Shown here piece by piece: positions 13,262 to 23,978 of a stretch of DNA of 64,000 nt. The notes beneath the pieces are model-generated. The model was not told the DNA's origin, did not search any database, and saw only the letters and a list, made by a program, of their open reading frames with translations. The stretch spans positions 8,506,049 through 8,570,048 of the forward strand of contig OY294046.1 in the NCBI GenBank assembly GCA_958510825.1, given 5' to 3'. This DNA comes from Brachypterus glaber (taxonomy: Eukaryota; Arthropoda; Insecta; Coleoptera; Kateretidae). A program made the position numbers and the translations under genes. The first letter of the stretch is position 1; every line of letters begins with the position of its first letter.

Positions 13262-16200
13262 TTTTTTATATTGTTTTCTTTTTAACGTTCAATATGTATC
13301 TATTCTTAACCACTTTGATGAAATATTTTCCGCAAACCACGCATATATACAAAGGAAACAATTTTTTTATTTAATAATCTTATCTTATAGGTAGATTAGA
13401 ACATTATCAAAAATTATTACCTATTGATAGTAAAATTGCTAAAGTTAATTTAATTATTTCGTACGTCTAGCAAAAATATTTGTTTTATTAATAAAGCTCG
13501 GATCGAGATATTCATTTACCGGGGGCTAGCAAAAATTAGAATTTTTAAAATTAACTTTTAAATTGGATATATAAAGAATATTTTCTCGTATATCGATATA
13601 TGCCCTAGGAGAAATTTAACGTTAGAATAACGTTTTTCTATCGTTAGAAAACTATATAAAAGTACGTTATAAAATATGTGCAAATGTCCCGCTTTTTTAC
13701 TTTGGAATCAAACGTAATATATTTATTATACATAAATTACATATAACGTCCTACCAAAAAAAAATTGGTCTGTAAAAAACAAGGAATACTTAACATTAAA
13801 AAATTAACAACAATAATAAAACAATATGTATAAAAGAATCGAATAATGGATTCGAAAAAAGAACACCTTCAAAGATTAACGTTAGATTTTTAAGTTAGAA
13901 ATACGTTTAATTTCTAACTTTCGGAGGGGGCGTGGCCAACTAGGAAATTTCTACCTGCATCATAGAATGACAGCTGGAAATTAATTCATTCATATAAATA
14001 AATCTTAATATATTTTAACAATCATAATATTTTTAAACATAATTTATTTATAAAATAGCCATCTTTTTAGGTGGCCCTAAATATTTTTCCTGTTATACTT
14101 CGATAAATACGTTTACCTCTCAGAAAAACTTTATATTTAGTTAATATTTATTTCTACATTCAGGTTCTTAAAATATTCTTTCAATACTGCGTTGCCAGAC
14201 TTACTATAATTTTGACTATTGGGGGATATTTTTTTAAACTTATAGATATAATAAATAATTATCATACCTAGGCACATAGCTGTCTGAAATGAGTATTTTC
14301 TACTATAGCTTACGTATTAACAATGGAAATTTAAAAAATATTTAAAGTTAGAATAAGGTTAGAATTTAGTTAGGAAACTAACGTTAGATTTATGTATTTT
14401 ATAAAGTTTTTGTCAAACGTTAGTTTTTAAGGTTAGATTTATATATTTTATAACGTTTTTGTATAACGTTTGAGAATAAACATAAAAATGTCATTAATTT
14501 AATGTTATGTTAGATTTATGTACTTTTCTACCTGGGCGGGAAAGTATTCTTTTGTATGCAGCAGCAAAAAACATACAATGTTTATTGGTTTTCTTATAAG
14601 AAAAGACGTTATAACGCCTTCCTTCATGATTTCCTTCAAAAACAATTTGTCTGTCGAAGAAATTTGTGACCAAAATCACCCGGGAACACTTTAAACTAAA
14701 GGCTTTAAATTTGGACCATAGTAATTTCTTACCCAAAGTCCTCGACTGGTCCATTTTCGGTAAAAATCGGGGTGGGGTAAGGTGGTCAAAAATGGTAAAT
14801 AGTAGTTTTTTTTCCAGGTTAAGCGTTACGGTGCGTCAAAATGACCAAAAAGTGCGTTTTGTAATTGGTGGATAAAACTTTTTATACCTATGGTCTGTAT
14901 TTTCAAGCAAGAGAGTAAATTAAAAATCGCACAGTGAATATTATCAAAACAGAGTCGAATATTGGATGTGCGAACATACTGCGTAGTTTATTTTATAAAA
15001 AATAACTATATTCTATACACAAACATTTACTATTCAAACCTTTTGTAAAAATATTTACTGTGCGATTTTTAATTTACTCTTTTGCTTGATGAAACAGACC
15101 ATAGTAACAATTTTTGTCAAGTCTTGAGCAAGTCTGGCTCAAGATTCTGCCTCCAGAATCTTGCTAAAGTCTTGCCCAAGCCTGGATACAGAATCTTGAT
15201 TAATTCTCTTGCTCAAGAATTGTCCAATTCTCTACAGCCAGTACTCTGGTGAAAAAACTTGTCCAAGTTCAATGTTACTAGGGCTCTTTTTCCGATTTCT
15301 GTAGAATGTAAATGTACAAATAATTTTTTTGATACAATTCTTTTGACTATTTCAATTACAAATAATGCTGATAATTTGCACTAGTGCAATTTTCACATTG
15401 TTAATTTTTTACTCTTAATGCAACTTGAATTATTAGATAATTTTGTTCTGGCAAATCATAACAAAAAAATGCTTTTAATAGGTATACCAAAAAAATTGTC
15501 AGTAATATTATTTGCACTAAGGTTATTACTATTGACTATTTCACAAACAATATATAGGCCAATCAAAATCTTGCATTTTTAGTTACTTGACCAATCAGAT
15601 CAAAATGAAAATGATAATTTTTGCACATGTGCAATTATCATTTGGAAACAAGAAACTGACAGATACTGACATCTTAATAAATGTTATATTTTTGAAAAAT
15701 GTGTTTTTAATTTGTGAAGCTTACCTTTAGCTGATTTATTTTTAATGATAAGCAATATAAATGCTTATGTTATTACCAAAACATCCTACGTATAAACCCT
15801 AATTAATTTCAGATACCTAATATATTATTTTATGCACTTTCCATCTTAAAAGCTTTAAATCACTGATATTCATAAATTTTAATTTATTTAATTGAATCTT
15901 GGTATTGAAAACAGGCCACTCAAAACTAATTTAAACACTTATTCATTAAAAATATATTTACAGTAAAAAGTAAATAATTTACTTATTTTAAATAACGGAA
16001 ATCAAAACATCAAATGACTGCGCTGGTACCAGTACAGCGTTGCCAAACTTTATTATAAACCGATCGCAAATTGTTTTTTTACGGGTGGAAACAACCGTTA
16101 TTTTATTTCTTTTCAGTTGAAAACTAAACTAATCAAACAAAAACAGCAATGATTTTTATTTAAATGCTAAAATATATGATAACAACTATTTTATTGAAAT

Positions 16201-16567
16201 AATCTCAAGCATAAAATATCCCTCAAGCAAAGTTTAGACTTGCCAACATTCGCGAACAAGTGAACATCGTGGTTTTAAAAAGCTCGTCAAATTTAAGATA
16301 TAAAATTTTAATTATAGTTGTAAAGTAATATTGTTTAGTTCTTAAATTTTTAATTTAAATATGAAACAACATTAAACATGGTAAAATTATACACTTCCTC
16401 ATTTTGTTTGTGAAATAGTCTTTTAAAATACCATTCGTGCATGTTGAATTATACATAATTTTTTTACTGTATATAAAAAAACATTTTACTTAAGGAAACT
16501 GTTTTCGTGCATTTTTCTTCAAAATTCCTCGACCTGCAGTCTCGGAATTTTTTAACACGAAAAATGC
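13262..16567. other. Upstream/5' intron DNA of the Aster-like gene, repeat-rich
   Basis: AT-rich sequence up to the contig end. It holds paired 'AACGTTAGATT' blocks (13618-13930 and 14370-14470), a repeat beginning 'aagtattcttttgtatgcagcag' (14546) and the family 1 MITE (14891-15101). The ORFs at 14494-14875 are repeat-derived. In copy 2 the same stretch leads to the candidate Aster promoter at about 56.9 kb, so it is probably the gene's first intron. Confidence 0.5.
14891..15101. mobile_element. MITE family 1, Tc1/mariner-like
   Basis: A 211-bp element with inverted ends TGGTCTG...CAGACCA flanked by TA on both sides. The arms extend through 'AGAGTAAATTAAAAATCGCA'. Copies are at 53976-54186, 37751-37940 (right end truncated) and 60863-61067. 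No ORF. Confidence 0.8.
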
Positions 16568-16767
16568 NNNNNNNNNNNNNNNNNNNNNNNNNNNNNNNNN
16601 NNNNNNNNNNNNNNNNNNNNNNNNNNNNNNNNNNNNNNNNNNNNNNNNNNNNNNNNNNNNNNNNNNNNNNNNNNNNNNNNNNNNNNNNNNNNNNNNNNNN
16701 NNNNNNNNNNNNNNNNNNNNNNNNNNNNNNNNNNNNNNNNNNNNNNNNNNNNNNNNNNNNNNNNNNN
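16568..16767. other. Assembly gap, 200 N
   Basis: A fixed-size run of N, as inserted by scaffolding. The duplicated block ends at its left edge and unrelated sequence starts at its right edge. Confidence 0.99.
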
Positions 16768-18090
16768 GGGACACATGGTTCAGTGGTGCTGAAGATCTTT
16801 TTCCTTTAGTGTATGGGCAATCAACTTCTTTTCTTAAGCGAGGCCTAGGGCTTTAAATTTAGACCTTGCTTCCCCTGTTTCAAAACTACCATCCGGCCCT
16901 GTATCTTGTAGTTTACAATTTATTTGGTATTTTTTCCTAGAACTTGTTTAGTAGGAAAAATTAAAAGCTAAGCAGTAATTTTTGTAGATATTTTTACATA
17001 AAAAAAGTGTATTTTTCGAATTTTGAAAAATAAATATATAAAAGTAAACCATATCTAAAACTTTTCCTGGAAATTGCGAATATTTACTTTATTCTTTTTA
17101 CATTACAACTTTTTTGTGGTTTGACTTAACTTTATAAATTGTATAAAAGGCAATAAAAAAGAACTGAAATTCTAGTGTAAGGGAACGTTCAAGTATTACG
17201 TAACGCAAATTTTGATCATTTTGGACCCCCCCCTGTAACGCTATTTTCCTATACCATTAACATGGGCGTAACACTCCAAAAAGACCCCCCCCCCCTCCTA
17301 GGAGCGTTACGTAATACTTGAAAGTTCTCTAAAATACCTTACCTTCTCTTGTGCCCTTTTAAGTTTGTTGTCTTAGATTTTCTTCTACTTTATTAACAAT
17401 AAGTATAATAGATATACAGCGAGCTACCTTTGACATACCGTCTTGTAATTTTCAGAACGTCGTATCTCAAAAAAACAACTTTACAGGAATGAGAAATAAC
17501 TCTTTTTTGCATTATTCATGGGTTGAAAATGTACTTTTATCCACGGCCGTTATTAATAGGCCTGTTAATCACGGATCTGTAAAAATAAACCGTTTAAACT
17601 TGAAAACAGCCGTGGATAAAGTATAGTATTCTACTCGTGTATAATAGCTATTAATCATTCGGGTGGTTAGGCCACTCGCCTATCGGCTCATTAATTAATA
17701 GCAAATATTATACACTCGTTGAATAATATACCATTTTAATATAAACTTAACACATTTTTAATGATTAACTGACCTTAAATCATTTTATTGTGTATAAAAT
17801 AAATAAATACAAATAAAAACCTAATGTTTATAGATACGACATTTTTATGCTCAAAATTAATAAATTTTTTTAAGATAAGAGCTTTGAAACATTATTATAT
17901 TAATATTTTAATAAAATATAATTAATAATTATAATAATATTATTAATTATTGAAAGATTTAAACTTCAAAAAGTTTTATAACATGCGCATAAGATGTCAT
18001 AAAAGCGTCGCCAAATGTAAAAATAACTCAGGAACCCTTTGAGATACAGCAAGGAGGTTTTGCATGTGAACTAATCTTAATAAGGCCCAT
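16768..18090. other. Left flank of the Polinton-type element
   Basis: No gene recognised. It contains a foldback at 17183-17329 (AAGTATTACGTAACG... arms around C/G tracts; related copy at 38510-38650) and a hairpin-rich repeat at about 17530-17760. It is probably intron DNA of cyclin K, judging from the exons on the other side of the element. Confidence 0.5.
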
Positions 18091-18583
18091 AGTAGATATA
18101 CTGTGAGAGTTCTAGATAAATTAGCATAATTTTTGGCGGGAAATTTAAAATTTCAAATTTACACAAAAATCATGACATTTGGATACGGTCTACTAGTCTA
18201 CATGGTATGGGGTGAAATTAATTATGTATTAATTTATTTTTAAATGAAAATCTGCATGTGACAGATGTGTATGATTCATATTTTATGCAAAATTTGCGAA
18301 AAAATAGTCTGGTCTATTTAATTATATGTGATGAGGGTAATTAATTACCAGTGCAGACTTGTCTAATTTAAAAAAAGGGTACCGCATGCAACATGTGTGT
18401 GTGTGTGTGTGTGTGACTCATAATTTAAGTCAAAAAGGGTTAATAGTTAAAATAAAGTTTATAATATATACAGGGGCTTATTTAATTACTACATAATGAA
18501 TAAAAACAAAAACAAATTTACATAACAATATTTTATTAATAAATCACATTCTATAATTTACATATTTAAAATAATAATATATG

Positions 18584-19062
18584 TTATAGGCTTGTAGATT
18601 TTTGTTTGACATCTTCTTCTTCTTCTTCTTCTTCTTCTTCTTCTTCTTCTTGTTTTTCTGTTGGAATTAATAAAACAAAAGTGACAAAGACACTACTTTT
18701 ATTTTTTTTTGGTGATGTAAGTGATATGTTATCATCTTTTTTGATTATTTGACCAATAAGACTCTTAATATTATGAGACCTTTTTCCCACATAAATTTTA
18801 GTATTTTCTGGAAAAATTATATCTATAATTTTTGCTTCATTTAATGGGAATTTTATAAAATATGTATTATTATGTAGTTTATACAAAAATTCCACTGAAG
18901 TTGTATACAAATCGGCATTAGATCCGCTTACAGTAAAAAAGGTATATGAACTAAATTTTTCTGGTTTGGTTTCATGTACTTTTTTAACTATTGGATCAAA
19001 TAAATCAGTAGTTTAATTTTTTTAAAACCACTACGTCCAAACTTGTCTATAATGTTTGACAT
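18584..19062 (-). pseudogene. 160-aa acidic-tailed protein, left copy, frameshifted
   Basis: Counterpart of the intact gene at 30183-30665. One A is missing from an A run near 19012-19022, about 20 codons after the ATG at 19060-19062, so the frame closes early. The downstream part (18584-18910) is still open and nearly identical to the right copy. The Glu run encoded by GAA repeats is one codon shorter. Function unknown. Confidence 0.75.
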
Positions 19063-19108
19063 TCTAAAATAAACTAGAAAATTTAAATACAAAACACATG
19101 TTATATAG

Positions 19109-20044
19109 TTAAATTAAATCAGACTTTTTTATCCATTCATTGTGTGTATTATCTAAGCCCAAGTATTTGACAAAAACCATATTTTTTTTTCTGCGTAATA
19201 TTTTTTGTATTAACTGAACTTTTGGATATTTTGTACGTAATAATTCCGGTTCATAAAAACATCCTTTTATTGTTTCTTCTTTACCGTCTTTTAAAATATA
19301 TGTTACAGGGTTATTAGAATAGTTCACTTTTTTTATTTTAAAAATTTCATTAGACCAGTTTGGGGTGTAACCTTTTGAAAAAGCTTCACGATATTTACTA
19401 ATGCGAACATTATCGTTTACTTTAAATTTACTTTTTTGATTAATTATTTTAGTATTATTGTATACAGTTTTGAGTAGGTTTTTTTCATTTTTAAAATTAA
19501 CATCAATAGGTTTCATTTTTATTGTACGATGACGTCTTGTATTATATTTTAATAATATTTGCTGAAGTAAATCTATCCATTTATAATTACCCTGGTAGCT
19601 AAATTCTTTCCATAACCAGGATTTTAAAGTCCGTATTAGTCGCTCACAAATTGAGGCTTTTGTAGTAGAAAATGTAGAATAATGATTTATGTTAAATTCT
19701 TTCATTAAATTTGAAAAATCACGATTATAAAATTCTTTACCAAAATCAGTTTGTAAGTTAACAGGTTGAACCTCTTTATGATTTAATATTTTACGCATAG
19801 CAGGGACAACATCTTTACTTGATTTACTTTTAAGTGGTTCCGCATAAGCCCGTTTAGAAAAAGCATTGACAACAGCTAATATATATTTATAACCCTTATT
19901 TTCTCTAGCATATGGTATCATTTCAATTAAATCAGCCTGATATAAATCGTTTAAGCCTTTTAATATTACATGTCTACGCGGAAATGTTTTTCTAGCGTTT
20001 GAATGCAATTCGTTTATTATTTGTCTTTTAATATCAACTTTCAT
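19109..20044 (-). CDS. Polinton-type integrase, left copy
   Basis: A 311-residue protein identical to the right copy except Val for Ile at residue 79. It has the retroviral-like rve fold with acidic residues D38 (QADLIEM), D100 (QTDFGKEF) and E134 (ICERLIRTLK), and a chromodomain-like C terminus (VFVKYLGLDNTHNEWI). It would join the element ends to host DNA. Its start overlaps the stop of the 78-aa gene by one base (TAATG). The frame is complete and undamaged. Confidence 0.93.
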   Translation of the reverse strand: MKVDIKRQIINELHSNARKTFPRRHVILKGLNDLYQADLIEMIPYARENKGYKYILAVVNAFSKRAYAEPLKSKSSKDVVPAMRKILNHKEVQPVNLQTDFGKEFYNRDFSNLMKEFNINHYSTFSTTKASICERLIRTLKSWLWKEFSYQGNYKWIDLLQQILLKYNTRRHRTIKMKPIDVNFKNEKNLLKTVYNNTKIINQKSKFKVNDNVRISKYREAFSKGYTPNWSNEIFKIKKVNYSNNPVTYILKDGKEETIKGCFYEPELLRTKYPKVQLIQKILRRKKNMVFVKYLGLDNTHNEWIKKSDLI

Positions 20045-20280
20045 TATTTATTTTTTTTTAATAGATTGATTTTTGTTATTTTATTTAATAAAATATATTT
20101 TAATAGTTTTTCCGTTCTGTCGATACGACACTGAAATCTGTAACGATCTACTGCAATCTGATGCCAATTAGATTTTCTAGAATTTATATATGCATATTGC
20201 CAATACACCATCAAATGTGTTGAATTTTTATTCTCATTAAAGTAAACATGTTTGGAAGCGTTTTTATTTATATTATTCAT
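20044..20280 (-). CDS. Small basic protein between DUF8207-like gene and integrase, left copy
   Basis: 78 residues, not recognised. It is rich in Asn/Lys, with a central aromatic segment (LMVYWQYAYINSRKSNWHQI) and a Leu/Lys-rich C terminus. The reading is the same in both terminal repeats. It overlaps the upstream stop by four bases (ATGA) and the integrase start by one base, which favours a translated product over a chance frame. Confidence 0.65.
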   Translation of the reverse strand: MNNINKNASKHVYFNENKNSTHLMVYWQYAYINSRKSNWHQIAVDRYRFQCRIDRTEKLLKYILLNKITKINLLKKNK

Positions 20281-21398
20281 TTTAGTATGATTTTAGATTC
20301 AACTAGTTCCTCTATTATACTAATAATTTCATTTGTATGTGAACTATTTCCAGCCGATTTTGATGCAATCAGTAGTCGTAATCGATCAATTAACTCATTA
20401 AAACTATTAAAATAAACTAACTCGATGGGCTTTTTATTGTATTCCTTGAGCAGGCCGTAACCAGATTTTTGACTAAATCCCAAGGTTTTAGAATGTTTTT
20501 CTTGGTTAACTTGATTTTCAGTTTCAATTACTTTTAAAATTGGTTTTATTACAAAACGATATTTATTGCTGCGGTTACCGGCAATTTGTTCATCAGGTTT
20601 AAAATGTCTTTTATGTGCATTGGTTAATAATAAAATTTTACCAAATTGTTCATAATCTTGCTGTGTAAAATTATCATTTATTGGTTCATTTTTAAATATT
20701 AATTCATATAGACCAGGCTTTCCTGGGAAATTTTGATTTTTAATAATTAAATTGGGTCCTTCAAAATTTAATTCAGAGTCACCAAAATGTATTTTATCTG
20801 TATATAAGTCATGTTTTAAATAGTGGTGATCATACTCATTATTTGTATCACGAATGTGTCCTAAGACATAGTGGCGAGGTAACACATCATATTGATCCAA
20901 ATATAAAGCAAAGCTGTCATTATTAACATTATCCAATACAGTTTGATTCATATTAGGTGGCTCATTCCCTTGTTCATCAAAAAAATATTGATCATTTGCA
21001 TTGGTGTACACAACAGTATCATTTTCAGGGGAGTTAGAAAATGATTCGTCGTCGTCGTCGTTAGGAATAAACATGCTTTTATTGATTTGTGATCTATTAA
21101 AAAGTTGTGTTTTTTTACTTGGTGTTTTTTGCATTAAGTGATAAGGAGTATCCGTTATTGTTTCATTTAAATTATTTTTTTTATATTGATTCATGCTGTC
21201 ATCAGCTTGTAATTTGGGTTCAAATTTTGGTTCTTTTTTTATATGCGTTTCAAATGATTTTGTTATAATATTTTCTAGAGGCTTGAAAGAGCTTTGTAAC
21301 ATTAGCTCATTATGCATTCGACTGGATTTTAACGCATCAAGCTTGGCTTTAACATTTTTTCTTGTTTTAATTAGTTCCATAGCAATTTTTTTATCCAT
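20277..21398 (-). CDS. DUF8207-like Polinton accessory protein, left copy
   Basis: A 373-residue protein. The N-terminal third is Lys/Asn-rich and probably disordered, with an acidic DDDDESF stretch. The C-terminal part has motifs I associate with DUF8207-type proteins next to integrases in invertebrate Polinton-like loci: LPRHYVLGHI, KPGLYELIF, KILLLTNAHKRH, and an end reading SSHTNEIISIIEELVESKI. Role unknown. It differs from the right copy by Lys for Thr at residue 227. Confidence 0.75.
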   Translation of the reverse strand: MDKKIAMELIKTRKNVKAKLDALKSSRMHNELMLQSSFKPLENIITKSFETHIKKEPKFEPKLQADDSMNQYKKNNLNETITDTPYHLMQKTPSKKTQLFNRSQINKSMFIPNDDDDESFSNSPENDTVVYTNANDQYFFDEQGNEPPNMNQTVLDNVNNDSFALYLDQYDVLPRHYVLGHIRDTNNEYDHHYLKHDLYTDKIHFGDSELNFEGPNLIIKNQNFPGKPGLYELIFKNEPINDNFTQQDYEQFGKILLLTNAHKRHFKPDEQIAGNRSNKYRFVIKPILKVIETENQVNQEKHSKTLGFSQKSGYGLLKEYNKKPIELVYFNSFNELIDRLRLLIASKSAGNSSHTNEIISIIEELVESKIILK

Positions 21399-21424
21399 GT
21401 TTATATATATTAAACTTTAAAATA

Positions 21425-21700
21425 AACTGATTAGAGAAAATACTGCCAAAATACTGACAATACAGACTAAACAGACTGTTATACCTGTTATATGTTGAGC
21501 AGATAAAATACAACCAAAATACTACAATACAGCCTAAACAGGCTGTTATATCTGTTTATAACTGTTATATGTTGAGCAGATAAATACAGCCAAAATACTA
21601 CAATACAGCCTAAACAGGCTGTTACATCTGTTATACCTGTTATATGTTGAGCAGATAAATACAGCCAAAATATAAACAGATTGTTTATACCTGTTAGCTC
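21425..21700. repeat. Iteron-like tandem repeat, left copy
   Basis: About 3.5 units of roughly 70 bp, each with AATACAGCCTAAACAGGCTG (itself a small palindrome, CAGCCTAAACAGGCTG) and TTATATGTTGAGCAGATAAA. It sits between the ATPase tail and the DUF8207-like gene, mirrored at 27560-27830. A promoter or replication-origin role is possible but not shown. Confidence 0.75.
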
Positions 21701-21762
21701 CGGTATAGCTGTAAGGTGTTAACTTGACTACTGCTAAATAAGTACTAACTTATAGTATAACA

Positions 21763-22193
21763 TTAAAGCTGTATATACGTATCAAAATTTTTACGGTATC
21801 GCCCACAATTTAAATCATTATCCTTACAAATCATAATAAAATCAAATTTATTTTTCCAACAAAGTGAACACATTTCGTAATTTTCAAAGTCATAATTTTC
21901 TTTTTCTTCAATGGATAACATTGTTTTCTTAGTTATCTCTTCTTCTTTTTCTTTTTCTTCTTTTTTTTCATAGCTTCAATTTTGCTAAGATCCAAAGACA
22001 TATTTAAATCCATTTCTTTCAAGTATGTAAGGTAATTTTGCGCTTGTAATTTATTGGAATTGATCAGTTCAGATTCAATTTGCAATAAAAATGCTGTCTT
22101 ACTCCCAGACATCGTAAAACAGCTGGCTAATTTAATTATATCTGACATTGTTAACGGTATTAACTGGTCTTTAACTAAATAGTAGGCAGTCAT
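21763..22193 (-). pseudogene. Small unknown protein with duplicated ATPase C-terminal tail
   Basis: The open frame from ATG 22193 gives 86 residues (MTAYYLVKDQLIPLTMSDII...) ending in a Lys run at 21933. In the -1 frame, entered at the A run, the reading continues through a Glu/Lys-rich linker into CSLCWKNKFDFIMICKDND, the same tail that ends the packaging ATPase at 27482, with stop at 21763-21765. The join of an unrelated N terminus to the ATPase tail coincides with the inner edge of the terminal repeat. The frame change could be decay, a base-calling error in a homopolymer, or slippage. Confidence 0.6.
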
Positions 22194-22240
22194 GTTGTAT
22201 AATGAGTAAGAATAATATATGCACCCTTTTAAAATAATAA

Positions 22241-22749
22241 TTAAATCGTGTGTGGAATAAAACTAATGCCATCTTCGTTCTGTTTTTTACACCATTTGTT
22301 AATTAAATTAGCTTGTTCGAATGCATGTTGAAATTTTTGATTTATAAAATTTTGATTTAGTTCTTTTAATGTGGGACACCCAAAATGTTCTAAATTTATA
22401 ATTTCAATATTTTTTATATATTTTTCCAAAAATTGTTTCTTTTGTAAACCTTTTACCAATATTAAATTAGCATCTTTAATATTTTCATTTAATATCTGAT
22501 AAAAATAACTATATGGAATACTATTGGTGGAATGCCATTTTAAACCGTGAATATTATTGGTCAGATAGTTATTTGTTTTTGTATATTATGTGTTAAAAAA
22601 TCAAACGGTATTGAAAAGTTGAATGTGTAATGATTTTTACAGCAACAATCATCCAAATTCATAATTGCTAGTTCTTTACATAAAAAATCACTATTTTTAA
22701 ACTGAAATCCATGAATATCAATAATTAGTGTTGTTGTATTTGTATTCAT
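22241..22749 (-). pseudogene. Exonuclease-like Polinton/insect repeat protein, frameshifted
   Basis: The two open pieces 22749-22561 (MNTNTTTLIIDIHGFQF...) and 22459-22241 (VKGLQKKQFLE...GCPTLKELN) belong to one frame broken by a one-base loss near 22565-22575. The order of motifs (IDIHGFQ, KELAI, HGLKW, VKGL-KK, NLEHFGCPTL) resembles a family of RNase H-fold, exonuclease-like proteins I have seen in arthropod mobile elements. The first motif lacks the D-x-E of active DEDD exonucleases, so catalysis is doubtful. The start lies 9 bases after the capsid stop. Confidence 0.55.
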
Positions 22750-22758
22750 GGTTCTTGC

Positions 22759-23970
22759 TTAATTGAGTCTAACTGTTGATGTTAAAGGTATATATTTGAA
22801 TATTTTATTATAAATAATTAAACAATATGCACATGTATTTGCTTCTATATCTTTATTAGTTTGAAATTCAAGTCGACACTGAACCGATCCAGCATTTAAT
22901 AATTCAACAGATCTTGAGCAATCTATTACTGTTATTGGTGCAATACTTAAAAAAGCTTTATTTGATAGCAATGGTTCATTATCTTTTTCATAATAGGATT
23001 CCTGAAAGCGAGCATACATTTCATATAAAACAGAATATTTATTTTTTGTAAAATCAATATCCAAATTATCATATGGATATATTTGGTCATTAAGATATAA
23101 TTTCATGTTGGTTAAGTTACAATGATCAAATTGACTCATATTCTTAGTAACTTTATTTTTTTTATTAGTTTGAAATCCTACTATTACATACCGGGGTTTT
23201 TCAAATTGTGTTGTTGATTTTATATTCCATGTATGAGATTGTGTAGGTTGCAATAATGGATACTCATATAAATCCCACGATCTAAAAGCTATCTCTAGTT
23301 CAATACCTTTATCTAAATAGTGTAAAAGTTTCAAACGTTCACTATCGGATACAGAAATATGTGGAACTTTCCAAATAAGCTTTTCAATTTTTATACTTAA
23401 TTTTTCTGTATTATTTGTGTTAATTATGACATTTTCATCTGTATTGCTTCTAATTAAAATAAGTTCTTGTCTTAAGTTAATAATTATTTTTTTAAAATCC
23501 TCCGCAAAACCAATTAACATTTTTAATGGCACGCATACATTAAAGTAGCCCTTTTCTAATTTATAAGTGCAGTCAGTATTTTCAACACTCCACCCAGAAT
23601 TTTTTAATCGAATACTACTACTAGGGTTCAAAGAAACATAGTTTTTTAATGTTGATGTAATTCCAGGATTTCTTACTTTGTCAATTATTTTATCTCCCAA
23701 CTCATATCGAATTTCTTCAAAAAGAAATGGAAAAAAATTATTTACAAAAGAAGCTGTTTCGGAAGGTTTATTTTTATCATCAAGTAACTTTCCTTCTAAA
23801 TAAATATAACTTTCTGATGGGTGAGTATAAATGTCGGTTTGAGCAATAGGTATACGTATTTCATTGTTTAAGTCAAAAGAAGTATTTGAATATGGTAAAT
23901 GTGAATGCAATTCCGCATTAATTAGAGAATTATCAATAAAAGTTTTTTCATTTACACTTAATATATTCAT
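22759..23970 (-). CDS. Major capsid protein, double-jelly-roll (hexon-like)
   Basis: A complete 403-residue frame. The C-terminal half has the motif order of invertebrate Polinton/adintovirus hexon-like capsid proteins: PRYVIVGFQTN, SQFDHCNLTNMKLYLN, YPYDNLDIDF, YARFQESYY, VIDCSRS and LEFQTN. It would form the trimeric capsomers of an icosahedral shell. Family lengths are usually somewhat over 400 residues, so it looks full length. It starts 8 bases after the upstream 63-aa gene and ends 9 bases before the exonuclease-like gene. It is the only central virion gene on this strand longer than 100 codons with no visible break. Confidence 0.87.
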   Translation of the reverse strand: MNILSVNEKTFIDNSLINAELHSHLPYSNTSFDLNNEIRIPIAQTDIYTHPSESYIYLEGKLLDDKNKPSETASFVNNFFPFLFEEIRYELGDKIIDKVRNPGITSTLKNYVSLNPSSSIRLKNSGWSVENTDCTYKLEKGYFNVCVPLKMLIGFAEDFKKIIINLRQELILIRSNTDENVIINTNNTEKLSIKIEKLIWKVPHISVSDSERLKLLHYLDKGIELEIAFRSWDLYEYPLLQPTQSHTWNIKSTTQFEKPRYVIVGFQTNKKNKVTKNMSQFDHCNLTNMKLYLNDQIYPYDNLDIDFTKNKYSVLYEMYARFQESYYEKDNEPLLSNKAFLSIAPITVIDCSRSVELLNAGSVQCRLEFQTNKDIEANTCAYCLIIYNKIFKYIPLTSTVRLN

Positions 23971-23978
23971 ATTAAATT

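Larger units (their letters stand above)
18091..21882. repeat. Left terminal inverted repeat, about 3.8 kb
   Basis: This is the reverse complement of 27369-31156 with only scattered changes: a T to K change in the DUF8207-like protein, I79V in integrase, M to V and a one-base deletion in the 160-aa gene, and a shorter GAA run. The inner limit is judged from loss of alignment just inside 'ttacgaaatgtgttcac'. Confidence 0.92.

Noticed and set aside
14494..14875. Overlapping 86-aa and 69-aa frames (and 53579-53960)
   Set aside because: They lie in a dispersed repeat beginning 'aagtattcttttgtatgcagcag' that is seen elsewhere in the window.
16490..16809. Frames spanning the N run
   Set aside because: Open only because N codons are not stops.
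21193..21420. 75-aa frame on the plus strand (and 27825-28052 on minus)
   Set aside because: Shadow opposite the start of the DUF8207-like gene; it recurs only because the terminal repeat is duplicated.
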